64,000 nt of DNA from the NCBI GenBank assembly GCA_049799955.1, contig JBARIW010000054.1:1-64000 (forward strand), given 5' to 3'. How positions within the stretch are numbered: position 1 is the stretch's first letter; each line of letters starts with the position of its first letter. This document shows positions 54,083 through 62,278 of the stretch, piece after piece. Below the pieces are notes generated by a model, which searched no databases, was not told where the DNA came from, and worked only from the letters and a program-made list of their open reading frames with translations. Source of the stretch: JBGTFE01 sp049799955. Its GTDB lineage: Bacteria > Acidobacteriota > Blastocatellia > Pyrinomonadales > Pyrinomonadaceae. The position numbers and the translations under genes are program-made.

Positions 54083-57000
54083 TTATTTCAAATTAAGTGA
54101 TTTGCCTGTTTTATCCTTTGTTTGATTATCATTCAGATGTTTATCCAAAAACTGGAAAATTTCCGGTAAATAAAAGTTATCGATTGTCCTGATTTCTACC
54201 TGACGAATTATATTTTCGAATCTTTTTTTTTCCTCTTCACCGTTATTTCCATCTTCAATATCGTTTTCCGGCGAGTCGGCATCATCTTTTTTTTTAGTAT
54301 CTATTGCCCAGAGTTTCAGGTTCTTATCAATACTTCTTTTGCGGTCATCCTGATGTATTTTCTCGGCGTATGCTTTGGCGTTCTTTAATCTTGTATCGCT
54401 TTCATCATTAATACTTCCCAAAAAAACAAGTACGGCGCGTTGAAGCGGTGAAAAGTCCGGGCTTTCATTCGTTTCGTTATCGCCGGTTTCATGACCTTCA
54501 TCTATAACTTTATTTTTTCGTTTTTCCTTATTTCTTCGAGCCGCCGCCACTTCTGCCACATCTATCGCATCCTCATACTCACTCCACATCAATTCGCCAA
54601 ATAACACGGAATCAATTTCTTCATTTTCACAAAGAACTTCCAAGAGTTTTACTTGAGCTTCAAGTTCAAGCGAAGCGAAAATATGCGATGGCAAATCGCG
54701 TGCCGGATTATCAGGAGAATAATTCCTGTCAATTGTTGGCGTATCGGTTTTAATCCTTTCCTTAAGATAACGCTCGAAAAATGTTTTACCTCTAATTTCC
54801 GAGACATCTTCTAAAAAATCAGCTACGGCTTTTTTTATACAAGATTCGGTATCGCTTTGGTCTTTAACGAACTTTTCTTTTAAGTCTCGTTCAGTTCTTC
54901 CTTGCTGAAAAAGATATTTGAATATTTCCTCTTCGTTAAAGCTTTTTATTCCAGATGCGCCGAGAGATGGTGAAAGAATTTTCTTCATCCCAACATATCT
55001 TTCATCGTCAGATTTAACTTCACGATATTTATCGAAAAAAGTTTTTGAAGCTTCAGCAAAAATTTCGTCTTTGGACTCTGCTTTAATTCGCTTGATTGAG
55101 TGGTTAAAGTTTGGGACGGGGACGTTGTTTGTGATTCTCTCGATTTCCCTTAAACAATCCGTATATAGTTTTTTATGATAATCACCGATTCTTTCCGTCA
55201 GAACGTGAAATTCATCTGAAGCCATCTCTTTTTCAAACAATTTCAGCAACAATTCGTCACTGTCGAGACGCCTGTAGAAATTCCAAAACTTTTCATCGGC
55301 TTCGCCCGCATCTGCGATAGCTTTATCCGATTCAATTAAAGAACTCGGGACTTGATGATATATTCCGGGAATAATGCCGGTGTGGGAAAAATCCTTGTGT
55401 CCGAAAAAACCTTGGAATTTTTCAATTCTCTCCAAATCCGCATCTTTGTTCTCGTTAGAGAGTATGTCGAGCCCGAACCGAACAAATTTCTCATTTGCGG
55501 AATAATCATAACAGATGTCTTGAATCGAAAGTCCGGCATCTTTCAAAATTTCAAACCACTTATCCGGCTTTTTCAGGTCCATCAACCGGACGACTTCGCT
55601 TTGCAATTTATTTTTGCCGATTTCTTTATTTTCGCAATCCGTTTCGCTTAATACCAGCCAGCCAGCCAGCCAGTTGACGACAATTTCTCCTGCAACGTTT
55701 TCAAGCGGCGGCTCAACGAACTCGAAAGTGTCGATTATTATCTTGTAATGACTTTCACCCAGAAGTTCCGTAAGACGTTTTAACTGCGGGGTTATTTTTT
55801 CGTCATACCTAAATTCCTGCCATTTACACAGCTCGTCTGCCAGCATCTTTTGTTCGGATTTACTGATGGATTTTTTTGCCGAGCCGAACTTCGCGTCGTT
55901 TATTTTGATGTTATAACTGAAAATCTCCTTTAACTGCTCCCACGTATCCAAATTGATTTTGTCGAGTATTTCTCGTCTTTGCGGTGCTGGAACTTTACTG
56001 AAATTCGGGTTTTGACTCAATTTAGCCAACCATTCTTTTGCTTTTTCAGTTAGACGCTCGTCCGTGTAAATTTTTACAGGCGGGGCTATCCCGATAATTT
56101 TGTCTATCACTCCTGAAAATACCGAAGAGTCCTTGCTTAAAAGCCATATTCCGTCTGCGTCATCTCCAAAAATCAGATAAATTTCGTAGTAAAATTCAGG
56201 ATAAAGAAAAGCTTCATCGCTTCGAGTAAATTCTTCAAATTTCTCTCTAAGCTTCGGGTAAAATTGGCTATAAACATCTTTTCCCGACGATTCGAGAGTT
56301 TTATTCCATTGTATAGGGTCTAGTTTGTCCTGTGGATTAGAAGTTTGCAGTACTTCTTTTATTCGACGGATTACCGTTTGAGCTAATTTATCCCAATCTA
56401 ATGAATCTCTGTTGCCGGCATCATTAAAGGAGTTTAGCTCGTTGACCAGTAAAGAGTGTAGATTCTTTATGCCGGTTGCCGACTCAATAGAGGTTATTAA
56501 TAATCCGAGCCTTTCTTTTCCCTTTAAATTAGATTTTTTCTCGGGAGATAAGCCAATCCAACTTGCCAGCCAGAAATCTGCTCCATCCCAATCTTCATCC
56601 CTGTTAATTTTGTTATCAAGATAAACTTCGGACAATTTCTTTAAATCCTTTTCGAAGACACTTGCATTCTTCCTGACATAGAGCCCCGTTTTGACGCTAA
56701 TATTTACATCCGAATTTTCGGAATTCTTAGTATCCGAGTGCGCAAATAAATTTGCTATCAAATCAAGCTCTTCAAAAATTTTCTCTGTAGAAGTTTTAAT
56801 TTTTTTATTCCAGATAAAAAAAGGCTGGTTAAAAAATTCTTTGAGTTTTTGAGAAGCACTCTCTGTATCGGAATATTCTTTGGCAATCGAATAAGAGCGG
56901 TTTTGATGTTTTCCGGTTTCAAGCAGATTTTCATCGGCTGTCGAATCGGTTTGAGCCGACATACTTTCGGCTTGGTCATCAATTATATAATGAACTTCAA

Positions 57001-57619
57001 AGGCGGAAATCAAGCCCCGGCTGCCGCCCATTAACCATCCCTTAGCGCAGCGCATCGACGGCGGGCTTATTTTGGTTGAAAGAAATTGGCACATCTCCGC
57101 GATTGTCGGTCGAATCAATATTGTTTTTTCGTCGGCAATTTGGACTAAAGGCGAATCGAGAGCCATCGCGCCAAACCAATAGTTTTTAAATATTTCGGTA
57201 TCCGCAATGCTCCGAATAGGCATTGTCGGTATCTCGGCTTTAATTTCAAGTTTTTCAATCAGGCGGGAAAGTGCCGTTTCGTCGTAAAAGCGTTCAGGTG
57301 TTTCCAGTAATTCATTGCCTGGTGAACTATTGTTGCCGAATAGTGTCAGAAGTATGTGGGCGGCATTCCATTCGTATGTTTTCCAAAGCTCGATGCCCGG
57401 GTCGAGCAAAATAACCAGAGGATAACTGCGTCCGCCATACGGATACAATCGCCGGTAGATAAGAAAAGGGACGTTGTCTGAAATACCGACCCCGAAAGAT
57501 GGTCTTGCCTCGGATAAGCCCGCGCGGTCTTGCAAAATCTTCGGTGTAATCTGTTCAGACCAATCACCGATTCGCCGTCTTTCTTCAAATGCATTTCCGC
57601 CGTAAACTAATAAACGCAC
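54083..57619 (-). CDS. Large protein resembling GTPase-associated (GAP1-type) proteins
   Basis: An 1178-residue cytosolic protein; GTG start with AAGGA upstream, 33 nt after the GTPase gene. The N-terminus (MRLLVYGGNAFEERRR, then YPYGGRSYPLVILLDPG and YEWNAAHILLTLFG) follows the pattern I associate with GAP1-N domains of GTPase-associated protein 1 from NTP-dependent conflict systems. The middle and C-terminal parts are helical and charged, with no catalytic motif. A Glu/Asp/Lys-rich region lies around 1010-1140. The neighbouring GTPase supports the reading, but family membership needs a profile search. A CTGG tetranucleotide repeat lies within the coding sequence. Confidence 0.65.
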   Translation of the reverse strand: MRLLVYGGNAFEERRRIGDWSEQITPKILQDRAGLSEARPSFGVGISDNVPFLIYRRLYPYGGRSYPLVILLDPGIELWKTYEWNAAHILLTLFGNNSSPGNELLETPERFYDETALSRLIEKLEIKAEIPTMPIRSIADTEIFKNYWFGAMALDSPLVQIADEKTILIRPTIAEMCQFLSTKISPPSMRCAKGWLMGGSRGLISAFEVHYIIDDQAESMSAQTDSTADENLLETGKHQNRSYSIAKEYSDTESASQKLKEFFNQPFFIWNKKIKTSTEKIFEELDLIANLFAHSDTKNSENSDVNISVKTGLYVRKNASVFEKDLKKLSEVYLDNKINRDEDWDGADFWLASWIGLSPEKKSNLKGKERLGLLITSIESATGIKNLHSLLVNELNSFNDAGNRDSLDWDKLAQTVIRRIKEVLQTSNPQDKLDPIQWNKTLESSGKDVYSQFYPKLREKFEEFTRSDEAFLYPEFYYEIYLIFGDDADGIWLLSKDSSVFSGVIDKIIGIAPPVKIYTDERLTEKAKEWLAKLSQNPNFSKVPAPQRREILDKINLDTWEQLKEIFSYNIKINDAKFGSAKKSISKSEQKMLADELCKWQEFRYDEKITPQLKRLTELLGESHYKIIIDTFEFVEPPLENVAGEIVVNWLAGWLVLSETDCENKEIGKNKLQSEVVRLMDLKKPDKWFEILKDAGLSIQDICYDYSANEKFVRFGLDILSNENKDADLERIEKFQGFFGHKDFSHTGIIPGIYHQVPSSLIESDKAIADAGEADEKFWNFYRRLDSDELLLKLFEKEMASDEFHVLTERIGDYHKKLYTDCLREIERITNNVPVPNFNHSIKRIKAESKDEIFAEASKTFFDKYREVKSDDERYVGMKKILSPSLGASGIKSFNEEEIFKYLFQQGRTERDLKEKFVKDQSDTESCIKKAVADFLEDVSEIRGKTFFERYLKERIKTDTPTIDRNYSPDNPARDLPSHIFASLELEAQVKLLEVLCENEEIDSVLFGELMWSEYEDAIDVAEVAAARRNKEKRKNKVIDEGHETGDNETNESPDFSPLQRAVLVFLGSINDESDTRLKNAKAYAEKIHQDDRKRSIDKNLKLWAIDTKKKDDADSPENDIEDGNNGEEEKKRFENIIRQVEIRTIDNFYLPEIFQFLDKHLNDNQTKDKTGKSLNLK
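55654..55673. repeat. Tetranucleotide repeat (CCAG)5 inside coding sequence
   Basis: Five perfect CCAG units on the plus strand, CTGG in the coding sense, encode WLAGWL within the 1178-residue protein (about residue 650). Gain or loss of one unit would shift the reading frame. Coding tetranucleotide repeats are a known basis for phase variation, although five units is a low number. Confidence 0.8.
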
Positions 57620-57652
57620 AATCTCGTCCTTATCAATAATCCCGATTAAAAC

Positions 57653-59629
57653 CTATCTATAAGTTTCACTATATTCTACACGACCGTCTTCCGATTCAGA
57701 ATCTTCCTGTGCCTGCGAAGGTCGCAGTTTAACTAATTTCTGAATTGGTTCACCGACACACCAAGCCAGAAATCGCAGCATCCCGTAGGAACGCGGTTTG
57801 CCGTCGTTGCCCCGGTCACCATCGACGCGAAAAACCTTCTCGCTGGTTGCTTCATCAATCCAGCGAGAAGGTTTTTCGGAAGTCTTTTCACTAGTTGTTT
57901 CATCGACCCCTGTTCCTTCTAATTCTGCATCGACAACCATATCGATAAAGCCGGTTTTTGCTCCTTCCGGCACGGTTACTTCGAGTTTCTCGGCTGTTTT
58001 ACTCAATATATCGGCAGTTATTCCACCGAATGAAATGCTTTTTACGGCTTCAAACCCCTTTTCAACCGTTGTAAGACGCGCCGGGTTAAAATAGTTTTTA
58101 TTGGGATAAATAGTAATTTTATCACCCGGCTTGCCACTTCTTGGCGAAAAACTCTCAATCGGAGAAATTCTAACACCGCTCATCTTGGGCAATCCCTCCG
58201 TCCAAACGAAGAACACCTTATCTATCAAAATATCATCTTCATCTTCAAAATGGTTAATCAAATATCGTTTATCGGCATCGGTATTATCCGACAGCCATTT
58301 TTTCAGAATTCCACGAATTTCGCTATCGATTTTTCTGTCTTCGGCGTCATTTGTCGGTACTCTTTCGATAATTTCCTTAATTCTCTCCAAACTTGTTTTA
58401 TTACCCAGAATCTCGTCTGGAATAAGGTCGAGCTTAGTTACCAGCAGGCAGATTTTCTTTCGTTTGCTGCGGTTGAATTGTATTAAATCCTTAATGCGGT
58501 TGCACGCCAGTTCAATGCTTTCATTTCGCTGATATGATTCATTTTGTTCTAAGGTTTCCTGAACCTGGTCGAAAATCTCCTGGGCATCAATACATATAAC
58601 CAGCTTATCCGTATATTGCCAAACTCTTTGCGTTTTTCTGCTCGCTTTTCTGCCGGACTCTCCGGCGGTATCATAAAATATAACCGAATGCCAAAATTGC
58701 TCCGTATCTCTGCCTAAAATCTCTGATGCTTTTCTCGTTGCTTCATCTCTTTCTTCCGGTTCCTGAAAGTCTGATTCGAAGCCGTTTTCTTTAGGCTTGA
58801 TGATTGTGAAGAAAATTTTCCATTCACCCCATAAACGTTGCAGCCATTCTATAAGTTTTGCGCGTCCTTTCTGAATTATTACATCTCTTGTTGAGATGTT
58901 TTCAGGCAGTGTGCTGGGTTTGATAAAAATAGCTCTGACATCGCCGGGAGTTGGTTCGGTAGAAGCCGGTCGGGAGGTTGGGCGTTTTGCCCAGTCATTT
59001 CTGATGACGAGCTCGCGTTTAAAGTCGTCCGGGTTATGTATGAAAATATAACTGGCAACGTCCATCTTGTTTATTACCCGGTCATCCAAATATAAATCTT
59101 CGTGAGCCAGTTGAAGTGTAAGAATAGTTTTTCCGACTTGTTTCGAGCCGAACATCTCGACTAAACTGCTTTTCCCTGATGCATGCAGTAAGGGATAAGG
59201 AAACCACATATTAGAGTGAGTTTTTTGATATTCGCCCGTTTCTCGCAATGTCCCGATAATTTCAGAAGTTACTTTGCGGCTTAACGGCGCGCCGGTCGTT
59301 TGACAATTTAAAACAATCTCACCGTCCCGATCCTCACCGCTCGGAAATAAAAGCTGTCCATCTGAACCTGCTTCTTCTTTCCAGAACAAATTTTTGGCAT
59401 TACACCTTAAATGTGAAAGACAAATGTGTTTTATTGCGGAAGGCACATTAATAAATTCACCGCCGAAATTGGTGATTTCTCTGTTAAAATCGCCGCGACA
59501 AGAGATAGTTTTGTATCTATCCGCTTTGCTGTCGACATCCAAACCTGTTTTAAAGACCAGAAGTGTATCCTCGTCATCAAGAGGTTTTAAACAAAGCGGA
59601 CAATGCAGTTCTCGAGCAGTTATTGGCAT
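57653..59629 (-). CDS. TRAFAC-like GTPase with Zn-ribbon and TIG-like domain
   Basis: A 658-residue protein; AGGAG precedes ATG. Residues 8-80 hold Cys/His pairs (HCPLCLKPL, HICLSHLRC) of a zinc-ribbon type. The GTPase runs from about 155 to 480: P-loop GSKQVGKT (about 160), G3 FYDTAGES (about 317), G4 TKLD (about 394). Residues 490-580 read as a TIG/IPT-like beta domain (SGKPGDKITIYPNKNYFN, then FGGITADILSKTAEKLEVTV). This matches the double-GTPase (DO-GTPase2-like) proteins described with GAP1 partners in conflict systems, though that assignment is inferred. The flanking genes are a DUF4407 membrane protein and the GAP1-like protein, suggesting a membrane-linked GTP switch. Confidence 0.75.
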   Translation of the reverse strand: MPITARELHCPLCLKPLDDEDTLLVFKTGLDVDSKADRYKTISCRGDFNREITNFGGEFINVPSAIKHICLSHLRCNAKNLFWKEEAGSDGQLLFPSGEDRDGEIVLNCQTTGAPLSRKVTSEIIGTLRETGEYQKTHSNMWFPYPLLHASGKSSLVEMFGSKQVGKTILTLQLAHEDLYLDDRVINKMDVASYIFIHNPDDFKRELVIRNDWAKRPTSRPASTEPTPGDVRAIFIKPSTLPENISTRDVIIQKGRAKLIEWLQRLWGEWKIFFTIIKPKENGFESDFQEPEERDEATRKASEILGRDTEQFWHSVIFYDTAGESGRKASRKTQRVWQYTDKLVICIDAQEIFDQVQETLEQNESYQRNESIELACNRIKDLIQFNRSKRKKICLLVTKLDLIPDEILGNKTSLERIKEIIERVPTNDAEDRKIDSEIRGILKKWLSDNTDADKRYLINHFEDEDDILIDKVFFVWTEGLPKMSGVRISPIESFSPRSGKPGDKITIYPNKNYFNPARLTTVEKGFEAVKSISFGGITADILSKTAEKLEVTVPEGAKTGFIDMVVDAELEGTGVDETTSEKTSEKPSRWIDEATSEKVFRVDGDRGNDGKPRSYGMLRFLAWCVGEPIQKLVKLRPSQAQEDSESEDGRVEYSETYR

Positions 59630-59690
59630 TTTTTACTCCTAAAATTTGTGATTTAACAAAAATAGTAAAAATAAATTTTCGTATTTCGGA

Positions 59691-60992
59691 CTATCTTTCT
59701 CTTCTTCCATTTTCACCTCTGTCAGACGATTGTGACCTGCGCAGGTCGGCAATGGCTTGTCTGACATATTCGTGCCGGAAGTTATTTATCTCGGCTTGGC
59801 TTAATCCCGCAGTATTAATATCGACATCATCGAGCAGCCTTTCCTGCAACTCCAGCAAAGCCCTTCGGCGCGCCTCTTTCGATTCGCGCAGCCGTGTCAG
59901 GCTTTCTTGCTGAATCACCAGAGCTTCTTCACTTTTAAGTGCGACTTTTTTTTCATGGTCGTCTACCAATCTTTCGTATGAACCGTACGGCGCTAAAATT
60001 TTGTTTATTATGGGCGAAATCTCAAGCAGTAAAATAATGGTAAATATCAGCCAGCCCGTATAATAAATCACGCTGTCTTTCGCCGACATTCGGGAAAGCG
60101 CCTGTAGTCTCGTCGCCAGTCCGTTGAGAGAATCAACGCTTTGATTGACTGTGGTGAGCGAATTCATTCTTTCTTCTCTGGTTTGTTTATTAATATCGTT
60201 AATTAATTTGGTCTTAGAGACTATTTCTGTCTGGGTTGGAGAATTTTCGGCTTCCAATTTATCCAGCTTTTGTTTTGCGTTTTCGGCTAAACCCTTTTTA
60301 ACTTTCCAAACCGGACCGGCGCCCGGCTTGCGTTTGCCGCCGGCACCGGTTTCACCTTCATCCTCCGCTTCTTTTGATAAAGTGCGCCATTCTTTTCGTG
60401 CATCCTCGATTTCCTTTTTTGCCTTTTCTATTTCAGTGTTTAGTATGGCTATTTGATTATTTCCTGTTTCTGTTTCCGGCGTATTTTCAATAATTTTTTC
60501 ATTTTCCTTCTTCGCGTCTGCCTGAATAAGTTTCATTTCCGTTTCTATCTCTGTCTTGAAAATACGCAATTCAAGCGGTTTGGAGATAACGAAAGCAAGC
60601 ACTAAGCCCAATAATAGGCGCGGCAAAAAACGCTTGAATAGAACTTCCGCAAAATTTCCCAGTTTTTTCAGGAACGTGGTGTTCTCCGATGGCGGAGAGA
60701 TTTTAAGGGTTGAAACAAGAAATCTATCAAGATTAAAAATCATCAATCCCCAAAAAAAGCCGAAAACCGCTGCCAGAATAATAGATTTAAGGTCGTCATC
60801 TGCTAATTCGGGATTGTCGAAAACAGTGAAAAAGGCATAACCAGCCGCAAGTCCTGCCAGTATTCCGACTGATAAGACCGATGCCCCGATACCAACATAC
60901 TTGCTGCGCTCATTCTCACAGTCATCGGTTTTTAAGAGCCTAACGTTAGCACCAGAACAGCTCCAAAAAAAGGTTTTAATAAATTTCAGCAT
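59691..60992 (-). CDS. DUF4407 membrane protein, first copy
   Basis: A 433-residue protein with about four membrane helices: two around 34-56 and 68-90, one around 120-142, and one around 320-340. The signature WGLMIFNLDRFLVS is typical of DUF4407. Between helices three and four lies a 170-residue coiled coil (IAILNTEIEKAKKEIEDARK), and the C-terminal tail is charged with Arg. This design suggests a mechanosensing or scaffold role at the inner membrane, but the family's function is unknown. It is first in the module, with the GTPase 61 nt downstream. No clear Shine-Dalgarno motif is visible. Confidence 0.88.
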   Translation of the reverse strand: MLKFIKTFFWSCSGANVRLLKTDDCENERSKYVGIGASVLSVGILAGLAAGYAFFTVFDNPELADDDLKSIILAAVFGFFWGLMIFNLDRFLVSTLKISPPSENTTFLKKLGNFAEVLFKRFLPRLLLGLVLAFVISKPLELRIFKTEIETEMKLIQADAKKENEKIIENTPETETGNNQIAILNTEIEKAKKEIEDARKEWRTLSKEAEDEGETGAGGKRKPGAGPVWKVKKGLAENAKQKLDKLEAENSPTQTEIVSKTKLINDINKQTREERMNSLTTVNQSVDSLNGLATRLQALSRMSAKDSVIYYTGWLIFTIILLLEISPIINKILAPYGSYERLVDDHEKKVALKSEEALVIQQESLTRLRESKEARRRALLELQERLLDDVDINTAGLSQAEINNFRHEYVRQAIADLRRSQSSDRGENGRRER

Positions 60993-61257
60993 AATGATGT
61001 ATAAAAGTTAAGCTTAAACCCTGCCCGCTTGAGCCGATGCAATAACACCCAAGCGCAATGTTCGTAATAAATTCTTGAAGATATCCCGCGATGCTTATTA
61101 CAATTGTGCAGAAGAAAGTGTCTATGGCAGAATTGTTCGGTTAACTGTATAAAGCGTCAATTATGGGATATTCCACTATATTTATCCGGCGATGCCTGTG
61201 AATTGGGCTAAACGAAAAACTTAATTAATCGGAATTTCGCCGGAAGTATGTCGAGAA

Positions 61258-61276
61258 ACAAAGTTCATAACTTTGT
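61258..61276. promoter_or_regulatory. Short perfect hairpin in spacer
   Basis: ACAAAGTT (61258-61265) and AACTTTGT (61269-61276) form an 8-bp stem with a 3-nt loop, about 270 bp upstream of the first DUF4407 start. It could be an operator or a transcript hairpin. There is no T-run. Confidence 0.35.
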
Positions 61277-61520
61277 CTGCGGAATTCAGCATTTCATATA
61301 GATTAATGTCGCGGGTTAACCGTAATCGTCGACATTTATCCTTACAAAACAGCAGAAGCGAAAGATAAAACCACAATGCCGATTAAATCGGAAGAAGCGA
61401 GTACAGAAAATGGAAATACTTCTTCGTCGGCGCAAGTCTTCTTATAGAAAACTACGTTAATTTTAGTGAACAGCAGACACTTTACTAGCTTTGTTTAAAA
61501 AATACAAGCTTTTACAGAAG

Positions 61521-61540
61521 TTTTAGGTTATTTTAGGTTA
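61521..61540 (+). repeat. Tandem decamer TTTTAGGTTA x2
   Basis: Two perfect adjacent copies of TTTTAGGTTA in the non-coding spacer. Ten-bp phasing places both copies on one face of the helix, so a regulator site is possible. Chance is also plausible in A+T-rich DNA. Confidence 0.4.
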
Positions 61541-61680
61541 ATGCATAATTGGATATGTCCCTTTTGGAAATTTCCTGTATTACAAAAAATATCTTCAAGG
61601 GGAGTTATCGACAGGCTAATCATTATTATCTTGTTATAAAAGTTCTAATTTTGTTCGCCTCTTAAAATCCTTGTTAGATC

Positions 61681-61810
61681 GCTCATAAATTGAAAATCGT
61701 CTTTTAATAAAATCAACAACTTAGAAAATAAATTCGCGCATAAAGTGAAAAAACATTAGCGCATAATGTGAAAATTTCTGCCGTTTTTAGCGCATAAAAT
61801 GAAAATTTCT
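61681..61810 (+). repeat. Dispersed four-unit repeat, copy 2 (IS21-end-like)
   Basis: Units at 61681 (GCTCATAAATTGAAAAT), 61736 (GCGCATAAAGTGAAAAA), 61759 (GCGCATAATGTGAAAATTTC) and 61790 (GCGCATAAAATGAAAATTTC). Length, orientation and spacing equal those of the copy at 48504-48633, with no insertions or deletions between units. A partial third copy is at 8983-9026. The element ends near TTCCTGTCC, and AGACTGTCCGAAAAAT follows 20 bp later. Confidence 0.8.
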
Positions 61811-62215
61811 TCCTGTCCAATTAAAAGTAGACTGTCCGAAAAATAATCTCGCGTTGGACGCGATTAAAAATCATGAAACGTGTTGTGCCGTTGTGCTCTA
61901 TATAAATAGTTCAGTTGACGAAGCCTAAGATACGCACGGATTATCCTTGCCGCATCTGACTGTTCATTTAAATTATTTGATGTGTCGCCTCTAACTGCTA
62001 TTGGTGCATGATTTCAGCATGGTTCTCTGAGATAACTGCTCACAGCTACTTAAACCTCTCAAACTTATCGTAGTCAACATGGTCAGATGAAAATATAATT
62101 TTGGTGGCTTTGTATCAAGCTATAATCTCATTAAATGATATATTGGCGTATTTCTTTTCAAAATAACTTTATTAAGGGGAAACGAAAAGAAAAGTGCAGT
62201 CACTTATATCATTTG

Positions 62216-62245
62216 TTGACAAAAAAGCTGATATCAAAGTATGAT
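62216..62245 (+). promoter_or_regulatory. Promoter of second DUF4407 gene
   Basis: TTGACA (62216-62221), an 18-nt spacer and TATGAT (62240-62245) form a near-consensus sigma70 promoter. Transcription would begin near 62252, 27 nt before the ATG at 62279. This rules against the upstream in-frame ATG at 62135 as the start. Confidence 0.75.
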
Positions 62246-62278
62246 AGAAATCAGATTTCAGATTGGACGGTATTGATA

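Larger units (their letters stand above)
60993..62215. other. Long non-coding spacer between divergent DUF4407 genes
   Basis: About 1.2 kb without a convincing gene, richer in A+T than the eCIS region. It holds the promoters of the two divergent DUF4407 genes, a small hairpin (61258-61276), a tandem decamer (61521-61540) and a full copy of the dispersed repeat (61681-61810). Around 61330-61430 a short coding-like stretch can be read in one frame (MPIKSEEASTENGNTSSS then a stop), which may be a decayed gene remnant. No tRNA or rRNA is recognised. Confidence 0.6.

Noticed and set aside
8983..61810. Complete IS21 transposon
   Set aside because: No istA/istB-type genes are in the window, and the repeats are direct rather than inverted; only end-like sequences are seen.
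62135..62278. N-terminal extension of the second DUF4407 protein
   Set aside because: A near-consensus promoter (TTGACA, 18 nt, TATGAT) lies inside it, and its 48 residues do not look like part of the family.
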